A stretch of DNA of 64,000 nucleotides from contig NW_015622545.1 of NCBI RefSeq assembly GCF_000835495.1, positions 3,860,777-3,924,776 of the forward strand, in the 5' to 3' direction. Below the pieces are notes generated by a model. The model was not told the origin of the DNA. It did not search any database and saw nothing but the letters and a program-made list of their open reading frames with translations. The first letter of the stretch is position 1, and the number at the start of each line of letters is the position of its first letter. The position numbers and the translations under genes were made by a program. The DNA is from Cladophialophora immunda. Taxonomy: Eukaryota > Ascomycota > Eurotiomycetes > Chaetothyriales > Herpotrichiellaceae. Below, in pieces: positions 1 to 11,792 of the stretch.

Positions 1-2345
1 AAACTTCTCAGGTATGTCTACATGCCGAGCCCTCAGGTACTCTGCCAGATTCTAAGATAGAGTATCAGCAGGCGAAGCTCAAGCTCAGATGCAGATGAAC
101 AATTGGTGACCTTACCTTTCCCAGCGCGTCCATCTTGACGGAGGTGCTCACACCGGCGCCTAGAAGACCGTGAATGACGAAGTGAACGGCACGGATATGC
201 GGGAGTTCACATCGCTCGATATGCGTTTCTGCCGTTGCTTCGCGTGCCAAAAGCTCTGGTATCGTAAGGTCAGTCTTTCCTACGCTAGTACAGTCCCCAG
301 GGCCCAATGCAGGGACGACAAAACTCACCCCGCAACCGTTCAGTCGTAAGAAGACTCCTAAGCCAGTCGTACTTTTCTGCTTCATGGATGCCTCTGGGGA
401 TGAAAAAGCCCACGTTGACATTTGCACCCTTGTCACCACTTCGAGCGTATACCGCGAGCCCGAGTGGAGCCTTGACAGTAGGCCCGAAGGCGGAAAACGG
501 CGCCGGGTTGGCTGGCTGATAGTCTGGCTGGCCTGGAAGCAGATGTACCGGTGTGTAGACTTCATGCCCTGGAACAGCTATACCTCGTGCGTGGCCTTGA
601 GAGACAAAGAAGACGTGTAGCTGGACGTGTTTCTGGTTGACCAGCCCCGGGAAGTACGTGGAGAGCAGTTTCGGTTCTGCCGTTCTGAAGTCCACGTTGG
701 CCGTGAGGCCCGGATACCCAGATAATTGATTGCTCATGAGAGGACCCAAAAAGCGCCCAGAGCTCAAACATTTTGGGTCTTTTGCCTGTGCGAGGACTCG
801 AAGCTGTAGAGTCGCTTCGAGCTGGCTTTGCGGATCCTCTTTCGGAGTTCCGTAAAGCTGGAAATCCAGGACATTGTACTGGCTGGTGTCCAGCATCTTG
901 CGGGACATGATCTCGAAGCTCTGTGCCTTCTCCTTGGAGGCTAGCCCCGTCACGTAGAGCGAAAATTCGGCCTGATAACCGCCCAACGCCATAATTGCAA
1001 CCTTCAGAGTCTCTGGGGCCGGAAGACCTACCACACGAATCAGCCTGCGAACCTGTTTCGCGCAGAACATCCGGCGGGAAGCGACAATTAAGCGGCGGGG
1101 CTATACACACCTTTGAATCCGGAGACGTGCACTCTGTCTGGGCCAATCTGCTCAACCTTGATACCAGACAGATCGGCGATTACGTCGGCGTTGTAGTAGA
1201 AAGGCCCTTGGATTTCGTAAAGAAGCTGTCCCCGGACCGTGTCCACTGTCACGCTGGTCTCGTATCAGCCGGAGCAATGCGTGCGGTGCACCAGGAAGGT
1301 TTGATATGGAGACGCACATCCCGTTCTGGTTCGAATGCTTCTGAATCACGCTAGTTCCATCCGTTCCAATCGAGGCGATCGGGAAGGATAAATCATAGTA
1401 CTTTGGAAAGAGGCTCTGAAAGCCTCCGAAGTTGCCTCCAGTCTGCGTCGAGAGGTTGCTTAGCTTTGCCGATGCCCTTGGCCGATGACAACTTACGACG
1501 TAGCAGCCACATTCTATTAGATGTCCAGCGACAAGGGAGCCCGCAAGTTTGTCAACATCGGTTCGTTTCCAACCATGCCACCAGGCCGCCACCCCCATGA
1601 CCTTGGAACAGCGTTTGTCAGCCCCAGACCACGCTAGAATGAGGTATTGCCTACAGTGCTTGCATCTGTGCATCGTCCACAAATGACGATGTCGGCTCCG
1701 GCCTCCAAAGCCTGGACGATCCCCCAGCAGCCAATGTAGACTAGGGCCAGGATGACATCTGGGTATTTGTGCTTCCAGCTCTGGAAGTCACCCGTCGCTC
1801 TCGTCAGGGGCTGTATGTCGAGATTGTTGATCTGGGGGAGGAGGTTGTCGCCAACAACATATGCGACTTTCCTTGGGCAACCTCGAGCCACTAGGAGCTT
1901 ATGGACTTCCTCAGCGAGCCCCCTCGGATCGAGACCGCCGGCATTCACCACAATCCGAAGATTTGGGTTTCTGTAGTCCACATATTCTTGGAGGGCATCC
2001 CTCAGGGAATACAGGAATCCTGGCTCGTAGCCAGCTTTCTTGCCCGCACGAACCTGGAGCGACCTCGAAGCCAGATTGAACTGAGGAATGTGAGAAATGC
2101 AGAAGATTGGAACATGGATATGGAACAGGGTGGAAGTACCTCTGATAGCCAGTCCCCAACGATTGCATCGACTGTCGTATCCCCTGTTAGCATCGACTTC
2201 AGTCCTGAACACCGCATTAGCTGTCTTCTTGACACCCTCACCAAGCAACTCGATATGCCTCACCGTCTAATCGATCACCGGTCGAGCCTGACACGTTTCC
2301 CACCACAATTGGCCGTGACCCTTTTCCGAACACATTTGCAGCCAT
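1..2345 (-). CDS. AtuA-domain (DUF1446) protein, C-terminus cut by window edge
   Basis: Acyclic terpene utilisation AtuA-type protein: AtuA core domain followed by the smaller AtuA-like C-terminal domain. Spliced pieces carry the family signatures in order: RPIVVGNVSGSTGDR near residue 12, VDAIVGDWLSE, VNAGGLDPRG, ADIVICGRCTDAS, AAWWHGW, AGHLIECGCY, GGNFGGF, and ARSGDKGANVNVGFF in the C-terminal domain. I chose ATG 2345 because it lies in frame 11 codons before RPIVVGN. Intron 1 is 2263-2205; the last intron begins after MDALGK near 125, and the final exon (EYLRARHVDIPEKF) runs off base 1. The family is linked to geranyl/citronellyl-CoA catabolism in Pseudomonas, but the fungal role is not established and no acyl-CoA carboxylase is visible here. 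Internal exon borders around 1070-1690 are approximate. Confidence 0.87.
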
Positions 2346-2794
2346 GCTGCCCGTCTGCTACTCGCTATCGCTGTGCTGGTCTCTTGAGGACACTGCTTGG
2401 TGAGAATATATTTAGACGCCACAGGTCTCCCCTTTCGGTCCCAGTCTGTCGTTTTACTCAATAGCAGCATTTACTCCACCTCACGGCGTACAACGCCTTC
2501 TACCTCGGCAATGTTGGCCGTCAACCTCCAAGGCCTACAGAGGCCGCTGCACCTCCTTGTACGGAGTACCTCTCCGGGTCTCGTGCCGTCTCGGCCATTG
2601 CCGATTCAACCGTGCGGCATTTCTTAGTGAGCCCGAGCAGGGTGGATGTTCCTTCCCTTGCCCTGACATTAGCGGCAGCACATTGAAGTATGGTTTCGGC
2701 CCGAGAGCCGTCAAAGCACTGCCAGAGGAATGACCTGAGCATTTCAATCTAATTAATTTAACACGGCTGCCAACCGCTGCTTTGTATTACATTT
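2346..2794. other. intergenic, no gene seen
   Basis: Lies between the AtuA-type gene start and the stop of the upstream esterase; both are on the minus strand. It should hold the AtuA promoter and the esterase 3' end. Short open frames on both strands show no recognisable protein. Confidence 0.5.
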
Positions 2795-3958
2795 TCACTG
2801 CGCAACATGATTCTTCAGCCATTCTATGATCATGTCGTCAGTAGTTTTCCGCACGGCAGGATCAGTCAACTTTGAACCCATAGCATAAATATGGAGTTGA
2901 CCCCATTCGATCGTCAGTTTGTATTCCAAGCCGGCCATTTCGCACATCAGCGCCCATTTCTCTGAATCGTATCGTGCAAATTCAGCACCTCCGGTGAGAA
3001 TAAGCTGTGGGCTCAGGCCCTTAAGCTCTTCGGGCTGGCGATGGAGAGGATTAACCTCGGGGGAGTCGGGCGACCAGTTTCCGATGAAGAGCGAGACCAA
3101 TGCAGGCACCGCCTTGTTGGCCATGACAAAGTAGTCGCTTTCGACGGCTGGGTTCCCTCCTACATAAGCCTTTAGAGCCATGTCGATCCAGGGAGAGATC
3201 AAAACTGTCGCAGCGGGCTGTGGTAGATTGAGCCGCTGAAGTTCGAGCCCAGCCAGTATGCAGAGTCCACCTAAACGTGGCCGTTAGCAGGAGATCCTCT
3301 GAAGTTTCTTTCTAATCGTCACCTCCAGCAGAATCTCCCATGAATACGATATTCTCGGGCACGATTTCATTGTCGAGCAGGTACTGATAGGCCTGGATGA
3401 AGGCACTCCTCTGTGCAGGGTGGCTTTCTCTGGTAGAGAGGGCTGCCGAGCACGCTTTAGCTCTCTCGGTGCGAGACAAAATACATTACCAGTTGACTCA
3501 CGGTACTCGACACTGAAGAAAGCTAGATCGAGGTCTCTTTGAGCCGATTTTGCAATCCACCGCTCCATATAGTTGATATACATTCTTGCCTCACCACGCG
3601 CGTAACCTCCACCATGGGCAAACAAGACGACGCATTGTTGTTTCCCCTTGACAGATCTCGCAAATTCGGAAAGCTGTCGTGTTCCCGGAATGAGGTATGC
3701 GGGTACCTTCTCTTCCACCCGGCGAGCTCGCCGCAAGGAGAGATTTCCCACGGGTAGTCGGTGTGTCAAATCTGGAAAGGTCACAGCTGCCGCGGCGAGG
3801 TAGGCTCGTTGTATCTGGAGCCGTAGCGACTGGAAGATGGGAAAATGTGGCAGGAGTAAACGCCGCAGAAGTACGAGCGATACTTGGGACAGAAATGTAT
3901 GTATGAAGAGCAGCGTCCGCAGCGGATGTCTGAGGAGCAGTAGCACGAGGTTTGCCAT
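2795..3958 (-). CDS. alpha/beta-hydrolase esterase (HSL-like), membrane-anchored N-terminus
   Basis: Serine hydrolase of the alpha/beta fold, probably cleaving acyl or acetyl esters. The first ~50 residues are hydrophobic (MANLVLLLLRHPLRTLLF...), consistent with a signal anchor, as in fungal steryl-acetyl-hydrolase-like proteins. The oxyanion motif HGGGY (about 3620) and nucleophile motif GDSAGG (about 3330) are present. The last exon has ISPWIDM, an LILTGGAE segment and a late QLHIY that could supply the catalytic His. At least two introns: one after SVEY at about 3505, one just after GDSAG at about 3315-3290. Start ATG 3958 precedes the hydrophobic stretch; an in-frame extension upstream exists but looks non-coding. 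Substrate unknown. Confidence 0.8.
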
Positions 3959-4239
3959 GATGAACGAATTGACTGACGATCCGAAATCATTGTCAGATAG
4001 AGGGACATTTTGACATTTAGAAAGTGTCTGTCTCTTTTGAGTTTGCTCCGCCAGCCGGCCTCGGTCTTGATGCGTTATCTGTGTAGCTGACACCGAAGGT
4101 ATTTCGCAGCACCAGCCGTCCAGACCCTCGGCACCATTGTTGGCCGCATCTCTTGGCAGTCCGCAGCATCTATCCCTTTTCTCCAGATCCAGGAGGGCGT
4201 TGTTCATGAATCTGCCCTGGCACAAACTAGGACCTAGTC

Positions 4240-4695
4240 ATGACGTCCGGCACAGACGCGCTCGAGCTTAGCCTCGATGGTGTCGTTCGATATACCTTGG
4301 AAGACACCGATACCGGTGAAGCCGTATTGATTGCCAAATGGGTCTCAACGCGCATCGTCACCTCTGGGAAAACCGGCACTGGTCGCGCCGTTCGAAGAAA
4401 GCGAACCGACCCCGGCGCACCTGACGCGACGTCCGACTTCGTGGGAGCGTGGACCATAGAATATTATGGGCCGGATGGCAAATTAGCAGTCATGCCCTTT
4501 CTTCTGGACCTGGAGCGGGAAGGCGAGGTATTGTCAATTCGTCCGACCAGTCCTGCACAACTCCTACGAGGTTTTCCGGAGGGAGTATATGCTGACACGC
4601 TGCTGGATAGATTTACCACGGAAGGTGGGCTGACCCTAACGGGCGGCCCTTGTTGGAAGGGTTTGGCTTCGAGGATGACGGAAAACTGTACATGA
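4240..4695 (+). CDS. hypothetical protein, probable frameshift near C-terminus
   Basis: Not recognised. The 151-residue frame starts at ATG 4240 and is rich in Thr, Asp and Gly, with strand-like segments such as VVRYTLEDTDTGEA and WTIEYYGPDGKLAV, suggesting a small beta-rich soluble protein. The present frame ends in Cys/Trp-rich sequence (GPCWKGLASRM). The next frame over the same DNA continues smoothly as RPLLEGFGFEDDGKLYMRYG to a TGA at about 4719, so a one-base shift around 4625-4665 is likely. It is divergent from the esterase (281 bp between starts). It may be a decayed copy of a longer fungal gene. Confidence 0.45.
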   Translation: MTSGTDALELSLDGVVRYTLEDTDTGEAVLIAKWVSTRIVTSGKTGTGRAVRRKRTDPGAPDATSDFVGAWTIEYYGPDGKLAVMPFLLDLEREGEVLSIRPTSPAQLLRGFPEGVYADTLLDRFTTEGGLTLTGGPCWKGLASRMTENCT

Positions 4696-4697
4696 GA

Positions 4698-5203
4698 TAT
4701 GGAGACCGGCCAGCGTGAATCAACACCCGAGTATACTTACGCGTGTATGTTGCCAGCAGGCCACACCCAGAGGGACTAGGAGACTTTTAACAACTTGGTG
4801 CTGGAGGCTCTACTAATCGGATGAGAAAATGCCACTATGATTTGATACATTTGATCCGAGAACGGAATCCCGGTCAGTAGGAAAAGACACGGTCTGTCAA
4901 AGGATATAGTTTCCATTGCCTGAACCTCAATTACTGGCTCTGGCCAGACAGCTCACACAGAGAATCCAAATCGATAGGACTATTAGACGTTTCATTGAGA
5001 TTCGGCTTTCACAGCCAATCGATGAGACGTGCGCAGCAAGATATCCTGAAGCTCATCCAAATACTCCCCATTCTCGTAGTCATCCTTTCCCAGGTCTAAA
5101 TACCCCTGGGGCGCGGCGTCCCGGGGAACAATGCCAAAGGACCGCCCTGCAATGGAAAGCTTTAGTTCTGCACGGCATGGATAAGGATGGTGAGAAGTTC
5201 ATG
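4698..5203. other. intergenic, no gene seen
   Basis: Between the 3' ends of two convergent genes. Open frames here are short and compositionally unlike the neighbours. The first ~20 bases hold the alternative C-terminus of the preceding frameshifted ORF. Confidence 0.5.
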
Positions 5204-6288
5204 CTAACCATTTATCGAAGCATCAGAAGCGATCTTGAGCCACGCTCCAGCTGCGTCCGCGGCTTCGGCGAACACAATTCCTTTGCTTTTGCAATACTCT
5301 TGAACCGTGGGGCTGAGGATCGTGGTCCCCACGTACCTGTGGCGGAGAGTCAGAAAGATTACCATCCTGCTTGACTGGGGAGACCTGCCATGGGCCCGTA
5401 AGGTTCATGCGAACACCATCAACAGCCGTGGTCCTTCGAATGCATCTCATTAAACCGCGGCAACCCCATTTGGATGCCATATACTGGGGGATACCTGGGA
5501 CGTCGAGGAAGCCCACGAGGCTTGCGTTCACGATTAGGCAACGATCGTGCTCTGCATCAAGAGGGTGCTTCATGAAGTAGTGGCGGGCCAGCTTGAGCGT
5601 ATACATGACTCCGAGGAGGTTAATATTCACGATCTTTAGCTGAGGCTTGGCCGGTTCTTCCGTATCTGTGCTTCATTCAGATACTGTTGGCAATTGTGGA
5701 TGTCACACCCCCAGTCCTGGCTCTCACCTTCGATAGTAAAAGCATCATCAGGCCCGCTGATGCCGGCATTGGCAACAACCACGTCGACAGACCTCCTGGG
5801 AGAGGCACTCGCCGCGAGCTTGAACATGGCCAGCTGGTCTTCCCAAGATGTGACATCGCAGCGGACGAATTTGGCGTTCCTAACCAGACCGTCAGCCAGA
5901 TAGGTATCCCAACAACACGAGAGAACCAAGGCTGAGTTTGGAATCAAAGCCGCAAACATACGGAGCCAGTTCTGCCTCTAGCTTCGCTCCGTTCTGCTCG
6001 TCTGTGTCTCCGAATGTGACGTAGGCACTTCAAAGAGGATCGTTAGCACGCTGTGTGAAGGAGCTGGTCCAGGAATATTCGTGCCCTGCCGCGACAAATG
6101 CCCGAACTCCTTCCTCGCCCATCCCCTTTGCACCTGTTTCGAGTCCGTCAATCAAGAGTGACTCATGGTGAAGAAAACATCCGCCGAAACCCACCACCGG
6201 TGATGACGACACCCTTCCCTTCGAGGTTTGCCGGTTGAGCAGCATTCTTGCAGTCGACGACCTTCTTTTGGTACGCTGCGTAGGCCAT
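5204..6288 (-). CDS. short-chain dehydrogenase/reductase, 15-hydroxyprostaglandin-dehydrogenase type
   Basis: NAD(P)-dependent SDR. The N-terminal exon MAYAAYQKK... leads into VVITGG, which joins across an intron (donor about 6204 inside the Gly codon) to AKGMGEEGVRAF, giving the TGGxxGxG cofactor motif. Then follow GDTDEQNG (Asp, suggesting NAD preference), the D-V segment FVRCDV, NAGISG, the Ser segment NASLVGF, and catalytic YMASK. A C-terminal exon (YVGTTILSPTVQ...) is joined after NLTGPW and stops at TAG 5204-5206. At least four introns. It is divergently paired with the metallo-hydrolase gene over a 300 bp shared promoter, so the two may act on the same metabolite. Confidence 0.8.
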
Positions 6289-6588
6289 GGTAAGCGGTTG
6301 TTTCTCGAGTCTCGGGAGGCACTGATGGAACAAAGCGAAACAGTCAAATGACGGGCATCTTTGAATGAACAAGGTCTGGCCGGCGTCCCAACAGATACTG
6401 AATTACTTGTCGGCAGAGTCGTCGGCGCCGAAGAAACCGGGGTCGAAGGTTGCATATAACCCAAGGACTCGGCCCGACCCCTGCAAGGCTGAAGGAGATA
6501 TTGAAAAGGCGACCAACCGAGAACGGGAGCTTCAAGAGAGTCAAAGACGACCATTTCCTCTTGTTTTCGCATTATTGCTTGCTTCATC
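6289..6588. promoter_or_regulatory. shared divergent promoter of SDR and MBL-fold genes
   Basis: Exactly 300 bp separate the two start codons, so both promoters must lie here. No clear TATA box was recognised. Confidence 0.5.
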
Positions 6589-7641
6589 ATGCCCACCCAT
6601 TCCCCGACTCTGAATATTCCGCATTCTCTGTCCACCGTCTCTGTTTCGGTGATTGAGACAACCTCAAGAATCATTGCAAAAACCAACCTCGTCGTCCAAC
6701 CACATATCCTGGGCCATGACGAGTTTAATTGTCCTTGCTACTCATTCCTCGTTGAACACAAGGGGACTGGGAAAAAGATTCTATTCGATCTAGGGATTCG
6801 AAAGGACCCCGAAAACCTGTCGCCCAGAACATACGCCTTCACCCAGGCAATGTCCATTTCCTCTAAACGGAACGTCTCGGACATCCTCGGAGACAAGGTA
6901 TCCGAGATCTCTGAGATCATCTGGTCCCATCATCACTTCGATCATATTGGAGATCCGTCGTCGTTTCCGTCCTCGACCAATCTCGTCGTGGGGCCTGGTT
7001 TCAAGAACGAGTTCCTGCCGGGCTACCCTTCCAACAAGGAATCGTGGATAAAGGAGAGTGACTATGAGGGTCGCATACTTACGGAAGTGACATTCGAGAA
7101 GGCGGGCCTGAAATTGGGGCAATATGACGCAGTGGACTACTTTGGAGACGGGTCGTTCTATCTCCTCGACTGCCCTGGGCATACCATCGCTCATATCATG
7201 GGGTTGGCACGGACAACACCCGACAGCTTCGTCCTCATGGCTGCTGACTGTTGTCATCATGGCGGAGAGTTTCGACCAAATGCATACGATCCGTTGCCAC
7301 AGATGGTCGATCTGCCGGCGACTGGCCACCATAAATCGCGAGCCCATCGAACACCGTGCCCCGGATCACTGTTCCTGAAGCTGCATCCCAAAAACTCACG
7401 GACGACGCCCTTCTATGAACTGATCAACCCACGTGACTCCGACACTGTCCGCGAAGCGATGAAGAGTCAACGCAAGTTGGAGGAGTTTGATGCCAGTGAC
7501 GACGTGTTGGTTCTCACGGCCCACGACTCGGACGCGGCTGATATCATCGACCTGTATCCTAAGAAGATCGATGAGTGGAAAAGTAAAGACTGGAAAAGAC
7601 AGCTCCAGTGGGCGTTTCTCAACGACTTCCAAGTCGAGTGA
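6589..7641 (+). CDS. metallo-beta-lactamase-fold hydrolase
   Basis: Apparently single-exon gene of 350 residues. The dinuclear-metal motif HHHFDHIGD lies near residue 115, followed by a later ligand region DCPGHTIAH (about 200) and AADCCHHGGEF (about 223). The fold is shared by thioesterases, lactonases and secondary-metabolite hydrolases; the substrate cannot be told from sequence. ATG 6589 is chosen because the conserved core begins within 60 residues; an in-frame ATG further on is less suitable. The stretch GHHKSRAHRTPCPG suggests the CPG-containing C-terminal module common in fungal MBL proteins. Divergent from the SDR. Confidence 0.8.
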   Translation: MPTHSPTLNIPHSLSTVSVSVIETTSRIIAKTNLVVQPHILGHDEFNCPCYSFLVEHKGTGKKILFDLGIRKDPENLSPRTYAFTQAMSISSKRNVSDILGDKVSEISEIIWSHHHFDHIGDPSSFPSSTNLVVGPGFKNEFLPGYPSNKESWIKESDYEGRILTEVTFEKAGLKLGQYDAVDYFGDGSFYLLDCPGHTIAHIMGLARTTPDSFVLMAADCCHHGGEFRPNAYDPLPQMVDLPATGHHKSRAHRTPCPGSLFLKLHPKNSRTTPFYELINPRDSDTVREAMKSQRKLEEFDASDDVLVLTAHDSDAADIIDLYPKKIDEWKSKDWKRQLQWAFLNDFQVE

Positions 7642-9151
7642 CGCAGGTCGCCGTCGACGATGTCTTGTGCGTCGAGGCCGCGCTGACGTTGATGTTCAAC
7701 ATGTCGCGATGATTGCTTGGCTATTGAGTGTCTGTAGCGCATGACTGAGCCTGAAAATCGAGAGGTATACCTACCGATAGGATACGAAGTTCCCACGTCA
7801 GAGAAGATGAAAAATCCATTGGAAGAATGGGCTGATTACGCCGAAATCGCTGGGCGTATGTCCCTGAAATCCTTCTACAGTCGAGTATCGAGTCTGGAAT
7901 ATTTCTCGAAGATGCTCTTTGGTTTTATCTTTGGAAAAAGTACCCCTGGTTGAACCCCCTCCCCTGAGCCAAGGCTGTGCCTGCATCCGGCAGGGCAAGT
8001 AGCCCCGTCCAGCACGTGATTTCGTAGGATTCCCACTCGGGGTGAAAACACGCCGGAACCGAGTCGACTTCAAACGGGAAAATAGAAAGCAGGAGATTGG
8101 AAGACGGGGACGGAGGAGCCCCCAACACGGTCGAATCTTTCCCTGGTAGTTGTCGTATCCGCAAAGCTTGAAACACTCCCATGCAAGAAGACTGCTTGTT
8201 TGGGAAGGAAGAGACTTGGATATGCGAATACGATATGGTTCGTCGCGTCATTGAAGTCGCATGGTTCGTTTTGATGGGCGGCAGAAGGTTTGAGGAGATG
8301 GGAGACGAATGATGCCTAACTTGAGATCGTATTTCTTATATTCGATGTCGAGTGATTGGCTGCTCGGATGGTGGAACCTGAGCCCTCCGAATGCCCGTCC
8401 CATACGGATAGGCCTGCTGTCAGCACCCCCATTGGCAGGAGGCAAGCCTAGAAGCCCTTAGCGTGCCCAGCAAGTCCGTTGGGGGTTACGGGCGATGGGG
8501 GGTCCCTTAGCGAAGCCCACTGGGCGGCACGTAGATCTCGCCTGGGTGCTTCCCCCCTCCCCCCCAATGGTGGCATTTTCTTCAACCACCAAAAACAGCC
8601 TTGGGCTTTTGCCCTCGCAAATTTGTCCTCTACCCACCCGCTAAACAACCCCCGTACCATATCTCAGGGATCTTGTTATTATATCTCTTAAATCCGCAGA
8701 CATGTCTTTCTCCATAGAGTTTCTCCCTGCCCTTTGTTGGTTCAGGGTGATTTCCTTCTTCTTTCGCGGGCCTTGTTCCTGCTTTGAGTGTTACTAGGCC
8801 TTGTTTAATACGTTCACATCATTCATTTCACATTTCGTCACTCAAGCTCGTACATACCAAACATTCCTCATCTCTCTGCTACTACTACCCACGGACATCT
8901 GCCAAACTCTTGTCCCTCACCAATTCTTGTCTAGCAGCAGAGACGGCCAGCCCTGCGAGATCAGGATCTGAAACAAGGGTAAGCACTTTCAGCTGCAAAA
9001 CATCGAATCCATCCCGGGCGGCTTCATCCCATTTCCGTCCGACGGTTGCGCAGCCTTGACGGCCCCACGCAAGGACTGCTGTCAAATCCTCCCGCCTCAG
9101 AGTACATTCGGAGACCGTACCGCGCCTCGTCGTGGTGAGGCTGTCCCTGCG
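7642..9151. other. intergenic; 5' region of the DHA2 transporter
   Basis: About 1.5 kb without a supportable gene. A 70-residue open frame at 7741-7953 and others have no recognisable features. The last ~450 bases are pyrimidine-rich with TTGTTATTATATCTC near 8673 and look like a long promoter and 5' leader. ATG codons occur upstream of the chosen transporter start (for example at 9056). Confidence 0.45.
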
Positions 9152-11157
9152 ATGGGTCTGTTCGCGAAGAAGACAACAAACCCGGCCTCGACCACTCTCG
9201 AGCCCACCAACCAAAACAATGCCAAGTCTGAAGATACCACTGCCGTACCCAGCCAAAATGTATCAGACACAGATTCGTTGGAGAAGAGCAGAGACACAGA
9301 GACAACCGTCGTGGATGAAAAGGCGCCCGAAACCAACGAGGGGCTGCAAGATGCTGCCACAGGACCAAAGGATACCTTTGTCCCTTCGGAGAAGACGACG
9401 CACCCCCAATCGGAGACCTGGGAAAAGGCAGAAGAGGAAGTACAGATTCAGAGCGACGCAAAGAGCACAACTTCCGCGAGTGTGGTTGCTCCAGCGGGCC
9501 CGGAAGACGATGATGAAATAGTCTATCCTGGAGGACTGAAACTGGCGCTGATCACCCTTGCCCTTTGCCTGTCGGTATTCTTGGTTGCGCTCGACAACAC
9601 CATTATTGCGACGGCCATCCCCAAGATTACAGATCACTTTAACTCTCTGGGCGATGTCGGGTGGTATGGGTCAAGTTACCTGCTCACGACTTGCGCTTTG
9701 CAGTTGTTCTTTGGAAAGTCGGTACCCCAGGAGATCTGACCCAAGAATACCTTTGCTAAATTTTTTCCAGGCTGTACACCTTTTACTCCATCAAGACAGT
9801 ATACCTTGTCTCCATTGTCATCTTTGAGGTTGGATCGGCTGTTTGCGGTGGTGCCCCAACCTCCGATGCGCTCATCGTTGGTCGTGCGATAGCCGGTGTC
9901 GGATCCGCAGGGATTTTTAGTGGTGCTTTGGTGATCATTGCATACACTGTACCGCTGATTAAACGACCGATCTATACTGGTGTCATTGGAGCCATGTATG
10001 GAATTGCCTCGATCGCTGGTCCGTTACTGGGTGGTGCCTTTACCGACGGGCCCGGTTGGCGGTGGTGCTGTAAGTGCAAGATGGACGATGTCTAACCTAA
10101 GATGCGGCTGACGGGAAATGCAGTTTATATCAACCTTCCTCTTGGTGGTGTTACCCTCGCAGTCATCTTCTTCTTCTTCCACTCGCCCGTCCGCAAGGCC
10201 GAGGAGAAAGTACCCCTTCGAGAACGCGCCCACCAACTCGACCTAGGCGGCACTGCTCTCTTCATCCTCGACATTGTCGTCTGCCTGTTGGCCTTGCAGT
10301 GGGGCGGCTCGACATATGCTTGGTCCAACTGGCGGATCATCCTATGTCTCACGCTTTTTGGTGTCCTGACCATCATCTTCATCATCCATCAATACTACAT
10401 GAAGGAATTTGCCACCATCCCTTTCAACATCATCTCGCAACGAAGCGTGGCATCTGCCTGTTGGTTCGCGTTTGCCCTTGGTGCTGCCTTTTTTGTCTTG
10501 ATTTACTGGGTGCCCATCTGGTTCCAAGCCATCAAGGGTGCATCTGCCTTCAAGTCTGGAATCATGTGCTTGCCCATGGTCCTGGCACTCGTACTAGCGA
10601 ACATCCTAACTGGTGTGGGCACGACCGCGATTGGTTACTACGCTCCATTCTACATTGGGTGTGTGATCTTCTCTACCATCGGGGCAGGTCTTTTAACGAC
10701 GTTCGAAACCTCCACCGGCCACGAGAAATGGATTGGTTATCAAATCATATACGGCTTTGGAGTTGGTCTAGGCATGCAACAAGCTCTCATCACTGTCCAG
10801 GCCGTTCTCCCCTTGAAGGACGTGCCTACGGGCACTGCGTTGGTTATGTTCATGCAAACATTCGGCGGCGCCCTTTTCGTCTCGGTCGCCCAAAACATAT
10901 TCAACAATCGGCTCATGTCGGAGATCCCCAAACAGGCACCAGGAATCAATCCTGCCATTATCTTGCACGTCGGAGCGACGAGTCTCAAGGATCACGTCCC
11001 AAAAGCGGCGCTGCACGGTGTACAGACGGCGTACAATAACTCGTTGACGCAGACATGGTATATTGCGGTGGCAATGACATGTTTGCAGATCATCGGGGCT
11101 GCGTTTGTCGAGTGGAAGAGCGTGAAGGGCATGAAGCCCGGAGGCATAGCTGCCTAG
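9152..11157 (+). CDS. MFS drug:H+ antiporter, DHA2 family (14 TM)
   Basis: Plasma-membrane exporter of drugs or secondary metabolites. Exons 9152-9717, 9771-10069 and 10124-11157 give 632 residues. Roughly 120 N-terminal residues are hydrophilic and acidic (Glu/Asp/Thr/Ser) and probably cytosolic. TM1 follows with the DHA2 signature [13 protein letters not shown]; then WYGSSYLLT, the antiporter motif region [26 protein letters not shown] split by intron 2, and many later TM segments. Joining across intron 1 restores [12 protein letters not shown]. Start MGLFAKK at 9152 is the first ATG giving a typical N-terminus; an upstream in-frame start at 9056 would add 32 residues of low-quality sequence. 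The neighbours give no firm substrate. Confidence 0.9.
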
Positions 11158-11792
11158 TGGGCACTGCCGACACCACCGTCCAATATTTCGAGTGAGCATT
11201 TTGCCTCGGCGTTGGTGGCGATGTTGTTCTGTGGACTCTGCATCTGTATTGTGCATTCGTCAACCATTGATATGGGGAGATGCATTGGCAAAAGTGGTTG
11301 TCAGCCCGACTTGATGTGTTGGATATGGTGCTGGGCGTGTCATATCGTGTTACGAATCCCCACTACTTCACGACTGAATAGACTAGATATAGAGATCTGT
11401 CGGGACGGGGAGTGGTCCCTGTCCGACCCTCCAAAAGCTGAAATCGTTGTCGCCAGAAGCATTGCATCGCTCCGTTCTTCAGCAAGACGAGTAGTTGACG
11501 TTGATCCATCCCTCCTCTGCCCTCAGATGTGTCCTGTTCCGTTCACAATGGGCGATGCTTGTCGGAGCGGCATGCTCGCGATCGATCGGTCACCGTGGTT
11601 GATTCCTCGCTTGCTCGATCCGACACGCAGGGAGTGTTGGAGGGGGAGGTGAGATGCCCTTTGTGACCTCCGCCTTCTCCATCAGCTCGTCCACAATCGC
11701 ACAGCCACTCGTCTCTTCATCCATACCTCCATCCATCCTCCGCGGGGCTCCGTCTCCCTGATCTCCATCCAGTGCTAGACCTGGCCTTGACC
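11158..11792. other. intergenic, no gene seen
   Basis: Transporter 3' end followed by pyrimidine-rich DNA (about 11650-11790) that could be the leader of the micro-ORF beginning at 11793. Confidence 0.4.
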
